From positions 550,570-614,569 of the forward strand of contig JAPDDQ010000001.1 in the NCBI GenBank assembly GCA_027587225.1: 64,000 bases of DNA, read 5' to 3'. Shown here in pieces: positions 16,339-25,386 of the stretch; position 1 is the stretch's first letter; the number at the start of each line of letters is the position of its first letter. The notes under the pieces are model-generated. The model was not told where the DNA came from and did no database searches. It saw nothing but the letters and a program-made list of their open reading frames with translations. The translations under genes were made by a program, and so were the position numbers. Origin of the DNA: Solirubrobacter taibaiensis (lineage in GTDB: Bacteria > Actinomycetota > Thermoleophilia > Solirubrobacterales > Solirubrobacteraceae).

Positions 16339-16914
16339 ATGCCCGAGCTGACCGAGACCGGCCTCCTTCCGGCCGAGCACCGCGCGCTACGCGAGCTGCA
16401 CGCCATGGCGCGCGAGCTCCGCGGCCACTGGTCCAAGCTCGCCGAGCGGCTCGCCCAACCCGTTCTCGCGGACGGGGCGCAAGCCGCGACCGAGCTCCTC
16501 ATCGAACTCGAAGGCCGCGTGGACTTGAGCGGCCGCCCGACCGCGCAATTCGCCGGGGCGCGCCTGGCCGGCGCGCGCGGGCTCTCCGACCTGCTGCTCG
16601 AACGCAACCAGGCGCTGCGGTCCGCCCTCTTGGACATCCAGCACGTCGTCACGCTGCTCGACTATCTGGCCGCCCTCGCGGCGGCCCGCGGCGACGCGGA
16701 CCTCGAGGCGTGGCACATCGGCTGGCGCGACCGCCTGCACGCGGTCGAGGAACGGGGCCGCGCGGCCGTCCTGGCGATGGCGGCCGATCCCGAGCGCGCG
16801 ATCGACCCCGCCGACGACGGCACGCTGGGCCACGCGGGGGCCAAAATCGGCGTTGCGTTGGGCTCCGTGGGCGAGATGATCGACAACCGGTTGGCCCGCC
16901 GCCGCTCAACCTGA
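16339..16914 (+). CDS. Hypothetical helical protein (191 aa)
   Basis: Predicted almost all-helical and Ala/Leu/Arg-rich, with no signal peptide, membrane helix or recognised motif. Segments such as LPAEHRALRELHAMARELRGHW and ALLDIQHVVTLLDYLAALAAARGD read as amphipathic helices. A TAGCCT box ends 6 nt before ATG 16339 and there is no Shine-Dalgarno, so it is probably leaderless. The sugar-kinase gene begins 16 nt after its stop codon in the same direction, so the two are likely co-transcribed. Function unknown. Confidence 0.6.
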   Translation: MPELTETGLLPAEHRALRELHAMARELRGHWSKLAERLAQPVLADGAQAATELLIELEGRVDLSGRPTAQFAGARLAGARGLSDLLLERNQALRSALLDIQHVVTLLDYLAALAAARGDADLEAWHIGWRDRLHAVEERGRAAVLAMAADPERAIDPADDGTLGHAGAKIGVALGSVGEMIDNRLARRRST

Positions 16915-16930
16915 AAGAGTTCGCGGGGAG

Positions 16931-17827
16931 ATGAGCGTCGATGTCGCCGTAGCGGTCCCTGCCTTCCTTGACATCACGTTCGTCGGGCTGGAGGGCCTGC
17001 CCGCGCTCGGCGAGGAACGGTTCGCGGGTGACTTGGTCCGGACGCCCGGCGGCGGTGCGATCACCGCGATCGGGTGCGCGCGGCTCGGGCTGTCCACCGC
17101 GTTGACGGCTCCGCTGGGCGAAGACGAGGCCGGCGACCTGATCGGGCCGATGATCGAGAGCGAGGGCGTCCAGCTCTTCGGGCCCCGCTGCCCGCGCACC
17201 CCGGTTACCGCCGTGATGCCGATCGGCCAGGAACGCGCGATGGTCACCTACGACCCCGGCGTGCGCGCCCGCGCGGCTGACGTCGCCGCGCTGGCTCCGC
17301 GCGCCGTGATCGTCGGCCTCAGCCAGCTCGACGTCATCCCCGCCGGCTCGCGCGGTTACGTCAGCGTCGGCGACGACGACGCCCGCGCCTTCGCGGGGCG
17401 GCTACCGGGCGGCACGTCGAAAGTCCGCGGCCTGTTCATCGAGCACCGCGAGGCGCTGGTGCTGACGGGCGCCGGCACCGCCGAGGAGGCCGCGGCGATG
17501 ATCGGCAAGCGCGCGCCGATCGTGGTCGTCTCCCTCGGCGCCGACGGCGCGGTCGCGTCGATCGAGGGCGAGACAGTGACGGTCGAGGGCTTCGACGTCG
17601 GCCACTCCGTGGACACCACCGGCGCCGGCGATCTGTACGTCGCCGCCTGGGCCTGGGGCGACGCGATGGGGATGGACGTCCAGGACACCCTGCGCTGGGC
17701 CGCGCTCTACGCGGCCCTGTCCGTGCGCGTCCCGACGGGTGCGGGCGGCGCGACGAAGCTCGCGGAGTTCGTGGCCGAAGGTACGCGGCGGGGTCTGCCC
17801 GCGCCGCCCTCCGGCGTCGTCGGCTGA
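16931..17827 (+). CDS. PfkB-family carbohydrate/nucleoside kinase
   Basis: 298 aa, normal for the ribokinase superfamily. GGGAITAIGCARLGL at the N-terminus is the first PfkB signature and DTTGAGDLYVAAW the second, with the catalytic Asp in GAGD. IVVVSLGADGAVAS is the typical strand before it. Substrate is unresolved (ribose, fructose, adenosine and others are possible). GGGGAG lies directly against ATG 16931, unusually close for a ribosome site. It follows the helical 191-aa gene by 16 nt. Confidence 0.85.
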   Translation: MSVDVAVAVPAFLDITFVGLEGLPALGEERFAGDLVRTPGGGAITAIGCARLGLSTALTAPLGEDEAGDLIGPMIESEGVQLFGPRCPRTPVTAVMPIGQERAMVTYDPGVRARAADVAALAPRAVIVGLSQLDVIPAGSRGYVSVGDDDARAFAGRLPGGTSKVRGLFIEHREALVLTGAGTAEEAAAMIGKRAPIVVVSLGADGAVASIEGETVTVEGFDVGHSVDTTGAGDLYVAAWAWGDAMGMDVQDTLRWAALYAALSVRVPTGAGGATKLAEFVAEGTRRGLPAPPSGVVG

Positions 17828-17853
17828 CGCGCCGCGGCCGATGTCGCGAATCG

Positions 17854-17885
17854 GAAGTTCGCGTGCGCAGAGCGGGCCGAACTTC
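17854..17885. promoter_or_regulatory. Inverted repeat between kinase and lipoprotein genes
   Basis: GAAGTTCG (17854-17861) and CGAACTTC (17878-17885), perfect 8-bp arms with 16 nt between. It lies after the kinase stop codon and just upstream of a TAGCCT box (17899-17904) that precedes GTG 17912 by 7 nt. It may be the kinase terminator or an operator for the lipoprotein gene. Confidence 0.35.
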
Positions 17886-17911
17886 GGAATCGGGGCACTA
17901 GCCTGCAGCGC

Positions 17912-18787
17912 GTGAAGTGGACGTGGCTCGCGGCAACGGCCCTCGTCGTCGCCGGCTGCGGTGGCGGCGCGAACACACCCGCGCCCACGGCGACCCCCAC
18001 CCACACGCCCACCGCCGAATCGGCCCGCGTCGCGCCGCTGTGCGAACGGGCCGACCGTGAGGAGCTCGGCCGGGTCGAGAACCCGGCGATCACCGAGCTC
18101 TCCGGGCTTGCGCGCACCAAGGAGGGCCGGTTCTGGACGCACAACGACTCCGGCGACGGCCCGCGCGTGTTCGAGCTCGACACCACCGGCGCGTTCTTGC
18201 GCGAAGTCGCCGTCCAGGGGGCGGAGGCGTACGACTGGGAGGACATCGCGATCCGCGGCAACACGCTGTACGCCGCGGACATCGGCGACAACCTCGGCCA
18301 GCGCGAGTCCGTGCAGGTGTACCGGTTCAAGCTCCCGGAGGGACCGACCGCGCAGGCCACCACGCTCACGCTGCGCTACGAGGACCGCCCGCACAACGCC
18401 GAGGCCCTGCTCGTGGACCCGCGCAACGGCGAGCTGGCGATCGTGACCAAGGACTTCAGTGGCGTGGCCGAGGTGTTCACGGCGCGCCGGTCCGGCACGC
18501 TGCGCAAGGTGGCGGAGCTGAATCTCGGGCTCGGGCAGGCGATCACGGCCGGGGACGTGTCCGCAGACGGCACGACGATCGTCCTGCGCAGCTACGGCAG
18601 CGCATTCGTGTGGGAGCGCGCCGAGAGCGAGTCGCTGGCCACCGCGCTCAAGCGCGCGCCGTGCATCGTCAAAGCGAATCTGATCGAAGAAGGCCAGGGG
18701 GAGACGCTCGCGCTGAGCCCCGACGGGCGCGCGTTCTACACGATCCCCGAGGGCGCTAACCCGGTGCTACGGCGCTACGGCGGCTGA
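17912..18787 (+). CDS. Secreted lipoprotein, beta-propeller-like
   Basis: 291 aa. Lipobox ALVVAGCGGG (Cys ~17) followed by a Thr/Pro linker (PAPTATPTHTPT). The mature part has repeated strands of the kind seen in phytase-like/SdiA-regulated propellers (SGLARTKEGRFWTHNDSGDGPRVFEL, NAEALLVDPRNGELAIVTKD, GQGETLALSPDGRAFYTI). The Asp/Asn-rich turns could bind Ca. It is surface-exposed; substrate unknown. The start is GTG with a TAGCCT box 7 nt upstream. The 3' end overlaps the convergent DUF6691 gene by 32 nt. Confidence 0.65.
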   Translation: MKWTWLAATALVVAGCGGGANTPAPTATPTHTPTAESARVAPLCERADREELGRVENPAITELSGLARTKEGRFWTHNDSGDGPRVFELDTTGAFLREVAVQGAEAYDWEDIAIRGNTLYAADIGDNLGQRESVQVYRFKLPEGPTAQATTLTLRYEDRPHNAEALLVDPRNGELAIVTKDFSGVAEVFTARRSGTLRKVAELNLGLGQAITAGDVSADGTTIVLRSYGSAFVWERAESESLATALKRAPCIVKANLIEEGQGETLALSPDGRAFYTIPEGANPVLRRYGG

Positions 18788-19169
18788 AGTACCGCAGGCC
18801 GAGCACCAGGCCCGCCAGCGTCGCCAGTGCCCACGGCACGCCCTGGCCGAGTTGCGCCGCGATCGGCCCCGGGCAGACGTCGGCGACCGCCCAGCCGACG
18901 CCGAACAGCACGCTCCCGACGACGTGCCGGCGTTCCGGGCGCACGGTGGTCCAAGCCACCGGCTCACCCGTCAGCAGCGCCCGCGCCTGCAGCACCTTGA
19001 GCACCCGCAGGCCGATGAACGCCGTGCCCAGCGCCGAGGCGAAGAACAGCATCAGGTAGGCGTCGCGGAACAGCAGCCCGTCGCGCAACACGTCGGGGTT
19101 CGTCATCCCCGACCACGACAGCGTCAGGCCGAACACGGCCCCGACGACGAACGCCGCGAAACGCTTCAA
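18756..19169 (-). CDS. YeeE/YedE-type half transporter (DUF6691)
   Basis: 137 aa with four hydrophobic segments. LSWSGMTNPDVL near the N-terminus and VADVCPGPIAAQLG near the C-terminus are the family's conserved blocks, including the essential cysteine. These proteins form sulfur-compound (thiosulfate-type) permeases from two half-size subunits. The start is TTG 19169, inside a TTGA overlap with the upstream half-subunit, so the pair is translationally coupled. It is the last gene of the GFA-YeeE operon. Confidence 0.75.
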   Translation of the reverse strand: MKRFAAFVVGAVFGLTLSWSGMTNPDVLRDGLLFRDAYLMLFFASALGTAFIGLRVLKVLQARALLTGEPVAWTTVRPERRHVVGSVLFGVGWAVADVCPGPIAAQLGQGVPWALATLAGLVLGLRYFSRRSAVAPG

Positions 19170-19600
19170 ATCAACGCCTCGATCGCGAAGCTGACCGCGA
19201 TCGCGGTGCCGAAGAACGTCCCGGTGGCCACCAGCGACGCCGGTGACAGCACCGCGTTCCCGCTCAACCCGTTCCCGGATGTGCAGCCGCCGGCGAGCCG
19301 CGCGCCGTAGCCGATCAACGCGCCGCTGAGCGCCAGGATCGGCACGATCACCCACTGCGCGGAGCCTGTGAACGTGTCCGTCAGCCAGCCGTAGCCGTCC
19401 ACCGACGACCCCGCGACCCCGAACACGACGCCGCCGACGATCAGGCCGATCAGGAGCCAACCGTGGACGCCGAAGCGCAACGCGACGGCATCGGCCCACG
19501 CGCGCGTGGCGCCCAACCGCTCATTCAGAAGCCAGCGCAGCGCGACGACGCACAACCCGAGCACCGGCCCGCCGATGTACCAGGCGAGCTGTTCATTCAT
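19166..19600 (-). CDS. YeeE/YedE-family sulfur-compound transporter subunit
   Basis: 144 aa with about four membrane helices. RLAGGCTSGNGLSGNAVLSPASL is the diagnostic YeeE/YedE motif with its cysteine. Together with the overlapping downstream half-protein it should form one permease for thiosulfate or a related sulfur species. It begins 7 nt after the GFA-domain gene, so the three form one operon. The link to a GFA protein (glutathione/formaldehyde or thiol chemistry) fits sulfur handling but is not proof. Confidence 0.8.
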   Translation of the reverse strand: MNEQLAWYIGGPVLGLCVVALRWLLNERLGATRAWADAVALRFGVHGWLLIGLIVGGVVFGVAGSSVDGYGWLTDTFTGSAQWVIVPILALSGALIGYGARLAGGCTSGNGLSGNAVLSPASLVATGTFFGTAIAVSFAIEALI

Positions 19601-19607
19601 TACCCGA

Positions 19608-20033
19608 TCAGGTTACACGGGTTTCCGGGAAGCGCGGCAGACCGTCATCCGGGATCTGCACCCATTCCTGCGCCGAGGCCACCCACTGGCGCCACTGCGG
19701 AGACACGCCGGGGTCACCGTGCAGCGCGCCGAAGCGCACGCCGACGACGCCGTCCGTGCCCGGCTCGCCTGACCACACGTGCCCGCCGCAGGTCGAGCAG
19801 AACGCCTTGGGCAGCCCGGTCTCGGGTCGCCACACGGACACGTCCGACGCACCAGAAAGAATGTCGAGACCGTGCCCGTTCGGCAGGATCCCGTTGAACG
19901 ACCAGGGCGTTCCCGCCCGTCGTTGACAGCGTGTGCAATGGCAATACCCGGCTGTGGCGAAGTCCGTCGTAACCTGGAACTGGACGGCTCCGCATGCGCA
20001 GGAGCCCGGAAGAGGCGCTTCGGGCGAAGGCAT
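19608..20033 (-). CDS. GFA-domain protein (glutathione-dependent formaldehyde-activating family)
   Basis: 141 aa. The GFA/CENP-V zinc ligands are present: GSCACGAVQF, YCHCTRCQRRAGTPW and FCSTCGGHVW. Family members bind two zinc ions; the founding enzyme condenses formaldehyde with glutathione, but most homologues have no proven role. ATG 20033 (MPSPEAPLPGSCACG) is chosen since upstream codons add nothing family-like. It is the first gene of the three-gene operon with the two YeeE-type subunits and is divergent from the 144-aa gene at 20118. Confidence 0.8.
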   Translation of the reverse strand: MPSPEAPLPGSCACGAVQFQVTTDFATAGYCHCTRCQRRAGTPWSFNGILPNGHGLDILSGASDVSVWRPETGLPKAFCSTCGGHVWSGEPGTDGVVGVRFGALHGDPGVSPQWRQWVASAQEWVQIPDDGLPRFPETRVT

Positions 20034-20117
20034 GCAGCGGAGGCTACAGGGGTACCGGGCTCCCCCAGAGGGGTAGACCTTTAGGACCACGGGCTTTACT
20101 GCCGATAACGTTCATAT

Positions 20118-20552
20118 ATGGAGCACGCACGCATCGACATCACGCCAGGCCTCGACGGTGAAGCCGTCGTGCTGGCCGTGTTCGATCTTGGCGAAGAAGA
20201 GATCTCCGCCTCCGCCTACGCGGTCCAGATCATCACGACGGAGCGCTACCGCAACGTCGAGATGTCGATCGACGACGTGCTCGAGTTCCGTGAGCTCACC
20301 GCGCTCGCCGACGAGCTGGCCGATCACTCGATCCAGCAGGGCATGCGCACGATCGTGATGCGCCCGAGCCGCCTGAACGCCTGGCGCGACGCGCTGACGC
20401 ACTTCGTCGAGTCGCGCGACGACGCCGAGTGGACGCGCGAGGATGACCGCAAGTCGCTCCCCGCCGCCCGTGCGCTCCTGTGGCCCCTCGGCGACCTGTG
20501 CGCCGACGCGATGCGCGCCGCGCTCAACCCGCCGACGTCGAAGCCGCTTTGA
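20118..20552 (+). CDS. Hypothetical protein (144 aa)
   Basis: Soluble acidic alpha/beta protein with no recognised motif. The first half is beta-rich (EAVVLAVFDLGEEEISASAYAVQIITT) and the second helical (WRDALTHFVESRDDAEWTREDDR). A TAACGT box (20106-20111) ends 6 nt before ATG and there is no Shine-Dalgarno, so a leaderless mRNA is likely. It stands alone, divergent from the GFA operon and convergent with the hydrolase gene. Confidence 0.6.
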   Translation: MEHARIDITPGLDGEAVVLAVFDLGEEEISASAYAVQIITTERYRNVEMSIDDVLEFRELTALADELADHSIQQGMRTIVMRPSRLNAWRDALTHFVESRDDAEWTREDDRKSLPAARALLWPLGDLCADAMRAALNPPTSKPL

Positions 20553-20588
20553 ATTTGAAGCCGGGGCATCCCCTCCGCCCCACCCCGA

Positions 20589-21383
20589 TCATCCGACCTC
20601 AACGCGTTGGATAAACGCGAGGGCGGTCTCGGCCACCTCACGCCACCCGCTGTCGATCGTCAGCGCGTGCCCACGCCCGTCCACCGAGACGATCTCGGTG
20701 ATCCCCGGGTTGTCCTTCTGCTGCTTGTACGCGGCGTTCGAGAGTGACCACGGCACCGTGTGGTCCTTCTCGCCCGAGATGATCAACAACGGCCCGCGCT
20801 CTGGGTTGTCGCTGTCGACCTTGACCTCGGTCCACGGGTTCAGGTTCGCGGTCGCGGCCTGGAACAGCGGCGCGCCCGGGGCGGGCACCGCGAACGTCTC
20901 GTACAGCTCCTTCGCCTCATCCGGCGACACCGCGTTCGCGAACGCGTAGCGGAACTGGTCGAACGTCAGCGGCACGGCCCGGTGCCGGTTCCGCGGATTC
21001 GTCAGCACCGGGGCCGAGGCCCGCAGCGCCGAGATCGGCAGTGGCAGCACGCCGCGGAACGGCGCCGGCGACAACGCCACGGTGGCCCGCGAGAGCCCGC
21101 GCCCGGCGACGATCTGCGCCAGCAATCCGCCGAACGAATGCCCGATCACGATCGGCTTCTCGTCGAGGGCCTCGATCACCGAAGCGAAGTGATCGGCGAC
21201 CTGCCCGACGGTCTTGCCGGCGAAGACCTCGGGGTGCTCGTTGGCCTCCTCGACGGTCTCAGGGTCATCGGGCCATCCCGGGAGCACGGGCTCGTATCCG
21301 CGCGCGGCGAACAGCTCGGCCCAACGGTCCCAGCTCGACGGCAGCAACCACAGACCATGGATGAAGACAACAGGCGTGCTCAT
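20589..21383 (-). CDS. Alpha/beta hydrolase
   Basis: 264 aa. Nucleophile elbow GHSFGG, oxyanion HGLWLLPSSW, acid in SGEKDHTVP and catalytic His in GRGHALT give a complete triad. No signal peptide, so cytosolic. The substrate class (ester, lactone or halide) cannot be told. Its start lies 12 nt after the aldolase gene on the same strand, so they may be one transcript. Confidence 0.85.
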   Translation of the reverse strand: MSTPVVFIHGLWLLPSSWDRWAELFAARGYEPVLPGWPDDPETVEEANEHPEVFAGKTVGQVADHFASVIEALDEKPIVIGHSFGGLLAQIVAGRGLSRATVALSPAPFRGVLPLPISALRASAPVLTNPRNRHRAVPLTFDQFRYAFANAVSPDEAKELYETFAVPAPGAPLFQAATANLNPWTEVKVDSDNPERGPLLIISGEKDHTVPWSLSNAAYKQQKDNPGITEIVSVDGRGHALTIDSGWREVAETALAFIQRVEVG

Positions 21384-21395
21384 GCCCGGATGCTT

Positions 21396-22154
21396 TCAGA
21401 CCGCGTCTCTCGCCTTGGTGAGAGTGTCGCGCGCGGCGGCCATCATGTACCCGCCGTCGGACCCGAGGGCGATCATCTGGAACCCGTCCGCCAGCGCCGC
21501 GGGGACCTGGGCGACGTCGGTGAGGAAGATCCCGGTGGCCTTGCCGGCCGCGCGCGCCGCCTCGTTCACGCGCGCGATCGCGTCCCGGAACGCCGGCTCC
21601 TCGAACTGGCGGAACAGGCCCATCGAGTACGAGAGGTCGCTCGGGCCGACGAACAGCACGTCGATGCCGTCGATGGCCGCCATCTCCTCGACGGCCTCCA
21701 CCGCCTCCGGCGACTCGATCTGCGCGATCCCGCAGATCCGCTCCCGCGCGGTGTCGATCGGCTGCGGGTCGGTGCCGTAGCGCGCGCCGCGGTGGAAGAA
21801 CGCGATCCCGCGCGAGCCGGGCGGGCCGTAGTGCAGGACCGAGGCCCACGTCTCGGCCTGCTCGACCGAGTTCACCTGCGGGCACATCACGCCCTCGACG
21901 CCGAGGTCCAGCGCCCGCGCGGTGCGCCCGCGCACGTCGGATTCGACGCGCACGAGCGCGTGCACCCCCGCGGACGAGCAGCCCATCAGCTGGCCCACGA
22001 GCTGGGACTCGTCGCCGCCGCCGTGTTCGAGGTCGACGAGCAGCCAGTCCCAGCCCAGCAATCCCAACGACTCGGCGGCGAACGGGCTGCCGAGTGTCAG
22101 GAACGTGCCGAAGAGCGTCTCGCCCGCGGCCAGGCGGGCCTTCATCGGGGTCAT
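21396..22154 (-). CDS. HpcH/HpaI-family aldolase
   Basis: 252 aa. LLVDLEHGGGDESQL, ALVRVESD, GVEGVMCPQVNSVEQA and CGIAQIESPEAVEAVEEMAAIDGIDVLFVGPSDLSYSMG are hallmark HpcH/HpaI segments: metal ligands Glu and Asp, pyruvate-binding Gln and Arg. These enzymes cleave 2-oxo-4-hydroxy acids such as 2-keto-3-deoxy sugars to pyruvate and an aldehyde. A TAAGTT sequence made partly by the upstream stop codon lies 7 nt before ATG. It is followed by the hydrolase gene. Confidence 0.88.
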   Translation of the reverse strand: MTPMKARLAAGETLFGTFLTLGSPFAAESLGLLGWDWLLVDLEHGGGDESQLVGQLMGCSSAGVHALVRVESDVRGRTARALDLGVEGVMCPQVNSVEQAETWASVLHYGPPGSRGIAFFHRGARYGTDPQPIDTARERICGIAQIESPEAVEAVEEMAAIDGIDVLFVGPSDLSYSMGLFRQFEEPAFRDAIARVNEAARAAGKATGIFLTDVAQVPAALADGFQMIALGSDGGYMMAAARDTLTKARDAV

Positions 22155-22164
22155 GCCCCGGAAC

Positions 22165-25100
22165 TTACTGGGCCAGGACCCACACCTTCGTGCGGACGCT
22201 GACGTCGCCGGCCGAGATGGTCAGCAGGTAGGTGCCGGGCTTGAGGGTCTTGCCCTTGCGGCCGGTGGCGGCGAGCGTGACCGTGTTCAGGCCCTTGTTG
22301 GCCGTGACCGCGCGGCCCGAGAACGGCGAGTAGACGCCCGGGACCTTGCGGCCACCCTTCTGGGCGACGCCCTTGGCCGGCGGGCAGTGGGTGAAGCCGG
22401 TCTTGTCCTTCGCGCGCTTGAGGCTGAACTTGACGTCGGCCGCGGTATTCAGGCGGAACTGCACCTTGATCGTCTTGGCCGCGGAGCTGACGGCCTTCAG
22501 GCCCTCGGCGCGGATGCAGCGCGGCGTGACCTGCACGCGGGAGATGCGCACGTTGGACTCAACGGCGCCGAGCACGCCACCGGACGGCGGGGTCGTCGTC
22601 GGCGCAGGCGTCGCGGTCGGGGTGGGCGTGGTCGGCGCGGGCAGCGAGGCGACGACCAGCGCGTGCGTGGCCGTACCCTCGGCGCCGTCCTTGTCCGTGA
22701 CACGGACGGTGACCGTGCGCGCGCCGGGCCCCGCGTACGTGTGGCTCACATCGCCGGCGGCGAACGGCACGACGGTCCCGTCGCCCCAGTCGACCGTGCC
22801 GGTGAGCGTGTCCGCGTCGGTGGCGCCGACCTTCAGCGTGACCTCGCCACTGGCGGGCACGGTCTCCGGACCGGCGATCGTGACCACCGGGGCGGTGTTC
22901 TCGACCGTGATGGTGGTCGTGTACTCGCGGCGGCCGCCGTCCTTGTCGACGATCACGGCACGGACCGGCAGCGTCGCCGGGCCGTCGGTGGTCGGGACGG
23001 TCAGGGACGCGCCGCCGTTCACGAAGCCGCCGTTGTCGACGCTGTACTCGTAGGTGAAGCCCGTGGCCTTGTCGACCGAGGAGACGTCATCGGCGCCGGA
23101 GAACGTCACCGTGGCGTCCTGGTCCTCCTTGACCGTGGAACCGGTGAGCGTCGCGGTCGGGGCGACGTTCTCGACGTTGACCGTCGTCGTGTACTCGCGG
23201 CGGCCGCCGTCCTTGTCGAGGATCGCGCCCTTGACGGTGAACTTGCCCGGGCCGTCCGTGGTCGGCAGCGTGAGCGTCGCGCCGCCGGGTTGGAAGCCGG
23301 CGCCGTCGACGTCGTACTCATACGTGAACGTCGTGTCGAACGCGTCAGCCTGGTCGGAGAACGTGACCGTCGCGTCCGACCCTTCCTTGACGGTGGAGCC
23401 GGCGAGCGTGGCGGTCGGGGAGACGTTGACGACGGTGATCGTCGCGCTGTACTCGCGGCGGCCGCCGTCCTTGTCGGTGATCGCGGCCTTGACCGGGATC
23501 GTGGCCGGGCCGTCGGTGGCCGGGAGCGTGACGCTCGCGCCGCCGGCCTTGAAGCCGGTGCCGTCGAGGTCGTAGGCGTAGGTGAAGCCCGCGGCCTTGT
23601 CGGCGGCGGCGTCCTCGATGTCGGTCAGGCGGATGGTCGCGGCGTCGCCCTCGGTGATCGTCTGGTCGTCGAGCTTGGCGGTGGGAGCGACGTTGCGGAC
23701 CTGGACGGTCGCGTTGTACTCGGTCCGCCCACCGTCGGAGTCGATGATCGCGCCCTTGACCGGGATCGTGCCCGGGCCGTCCGTGGTCGGGACGGAGAGG
23801 GTCGCGTCGCCGGCCTTGAAGGCCGCGCCGTCGACGGCGTATTCGTACGTGAAGCTGGTGTCGACCGGATCGGCCTGCTCGGAGAACGTGACCGTGGCGG
23901 TCTCACCCTCGTCGACCGTGGAGCCGGTGAGCGTGGCGGTCGGCGCGACGTTGGTGACCGTCAGCGTCGTCGCGTCCGAGATCTTGACGTGGACGCCGTC
24001 GGACACGGCCAGGCGGATGGAGCGGCTGATCGGGCCGTTGGCGAGGCCGAGCGCGGAGAGCTGCGCGGGCGTCAGCGTCGGGGTGGCGCCGAGGGCGTCC
24101 TCGAACTGGTTGTCACCGTTGAGATCCCAGGCGAACGTGAGCGGCTGGCCCTCGGGGTCCGTGCCGTTGCCGGCCAGCGTGAGCGAGCTGCCCTCGGCGA
24201 TCGTGTACGGGCCACCGGCGCTGACCGTCGGGGGGAGGTTCGGCGGCGCGTCGGTCTTGAACGTCGCCGGGTCCGTGTACCGCGTCGCGAACGCGTTGCC
24301 GGCGTAGGCCGCGTAGGTGTAGGTGGTCGACGGCTTGAGGCCGGCCACCGCGGTGGAGAACGCGCCGAGTGTCTGGTCCGCGCCGAGCTCGATCTTGGTG
24401 ACGCCCGCGCCGCCGAACTTCGGGTCCGGGCACTGGCAGTACGCCACGCCGCGTGACGTGAGTGCGCCGCCGCCGTTGTCGGAGACGGTGCCGCCGAGCG
24501 TCGCGGTGGTGTGCGTGACGGCCGTGGCCGTGGGCGAAGACACCGTCGGCGGGTCGATCGTCGCGGCCTTCAGGCCGACGAGGATGTTCGACTGCGGCAT
24601 CAGGTTCGACGGGACGACACGCGTCCAGCCCCAGCCGATGCCCGAGTTGAGCGCCATGTTCATGCCCGTGTGGCCACGACGGGTCGCGCCGCCGCCGGCG
24701 ACGGTGCCCTGCTCGAGGTTCCACTGGCGGTCGGCGACGACCGTGTCGGTCGAGGCCCGCGTGTTGAGCGCGCCGATGTTGGCGGCGTCGTTGACCGTGA
24801 GCGTGCCGAACATGCCGTCGGCCTCGACGGTGCCGTTGAGCACGAGGCCGGCGCTGTTGTTGGCGTTGGCGGAGTTCGCCGACGTGTATCCGGTGATCGG
24901 GGAGTACGGATCGACGCCGCTGAAGCTGGTGGCGCCCATGACGACCGCCGACCCGTTGGAGAGCGTGACGGTGACGGTCGCGGTGCCCACGTTGGGGGAC
25001 AGCAACGTCCACACCTCGGCGCGCGAGGAGTCCTTGGCCGATGAAGCCAGGCGCGTGAGCACCTGCGGGCCGAAGCTGACGCCCGTGACCGTGGCGGACT

Positions 25101-25284
25101 CGACCGTCGAGACGCCGACGGCCAGGTAGCGCTTGGCGCCCTCGGGCACGGTGAGCGAGGCCGAGGCAGATCCATTGCCCTGGCCGGAAGCGGATGAAGC
25201 GGGGGTCACGGCGGCGTGGGAAGCCGCTGGAGCGAAGAGGAGAGAGACAAACAGCGCAGTCAGCGCGAGAACCATCCGTGGCAT
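22165..25284 (-). CDS. Large secreted surface protein with tandem Ig-like/PKD repeats
   Basis: 1039 aa. Signal peptide (LALTALFVSLLFAPAASHA) then a jelly-roll-like N-terminal region and one fibronectin/PKD-like domain. Four near-identical repeats of about 95-100 aa follow, each beginning PTATL and holding FTYEY(A/D/S)VDG, TDGP and DKDGGRREY. A true PKD domain (VDWGDGTVVPF) precedes a Thr/Pro linker and a C-terminal beta domain with Cys pairs. It lacks a sorting signal or anchor. Likely an adhesin or structural surface protein. ATG 25284 is fixed by the signal peptide. It is divergent from the RTX-like gene with a 14-bp palindrome between. Confidence 0.75.
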   Translation of the reverse strand: MPRMVLALTALFVSLLFAPAASHAAVTPASSASGQGNGSASASLTVPEGAKRYLAVGVSTVESATVTGVSFGPQVLTRLASSAKDSSRAEVWTLLSPNVGTATVTVTLSNGSAVVMGATSFSGVDPYSPITGYTSANSANANNSAGLVLNGTVEADGMFGTLTVNDAANIGALNTRASTDTVVADRQWNLEQGTVAGGGATRRGHTGMNMALNSGIGWGWTRVVPSNLMPQSNILVGLKAATIDPPTVSSPTATAVTHTTATLGGTVSDNGGGALTSRGVAYCQCPDPKFGGAGVTKIELGADQTLGAFSTAVAGLKPSTTYTYAAYAGNAFATRYTDPATFKTDAPPNLPPTVSAGGPYTIAEGSSLTLAGNGTDPEGQPLTFAWDLNGDNQFEDALGATPTLTPAQLSALGLANGPISRSIRLAVSDGVHVKISDATTLTVTNVAPTATLTGSTVDEGETATVTFSEQADPVDTSFTYEYAVDGAAFKAGDATLSVPTTDGPGTIPVKGAIIDSDGGRTEYNATVQVRNVAPTAKLDDQTITEGDAATIRLTDIEDAAADKAAGFTYAYDLDGTGFKAGGASVTLPATDGPATIPVKAAITDKDGGRREYSATITVVNVSPTATLAGSTVKEGSDATVTFSDQADAFDTTFTYEYDVDGAGFQPGGATLTLPTTDGPGKFTVKGAILDKDGGRREYTTTVNVENVAPTATLTGSTVKEDQDATVTFSGADDVSSVDKATGFTYEYSVDNGGFVNGGASLTVPTTDGPATLPVRAVIVDKDGGRREYTTTITVENTAPVVTIAGPETVPASGEVTLKVGATDADTLTGTVDWGDGTVVPFAAGDVSHTYAGPGARTVTVRVTDKDGAEGTATHALVVASLPAPTTPTPTATPAPTTTPPSGGVLGAVESNVRISRVQVTPRCIRAEGLKAVSSAAKTIKVQFRLNTAADVKFSLKRAKDKTGFTHCPPAKGVAQKGGRKVPGVYSPFSGRAVTANKGLNTVTLAATGRKGKTLKPGTYLLTISAGDVSVRTKVWVLAQ

Positions 25285-25330
25285 TGACCTCGACGGTAGG
25301 GCCTGGACACTAAACGCTTGATCGGTCAAT

Positions 25331-25344
25331 CGTCCAGCTGGACG
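25331..25344. promoter_or_regulatory. Palindrome between divergent surface-protein genes
   Basis: CGTCCAGCTGGACG, a perfect 14-bp palindrome, lies between the start of the Ig-repeat protein (25284) and the RTX-like protein (25414). It is a candidate site for one regulator acting on both. Confidence 0.4.
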
Positions 25345-25386
25345 AATGGCGGGTGTACGTCTTTAGGGGGATCCCTGATGCGCCAG

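Noticed and set aside
22900..23960. Tandem repeat array resembling CRISPR spacing
   Set aside because: Unit is ~290 bp, in frame, and codes for Ig-like domains.
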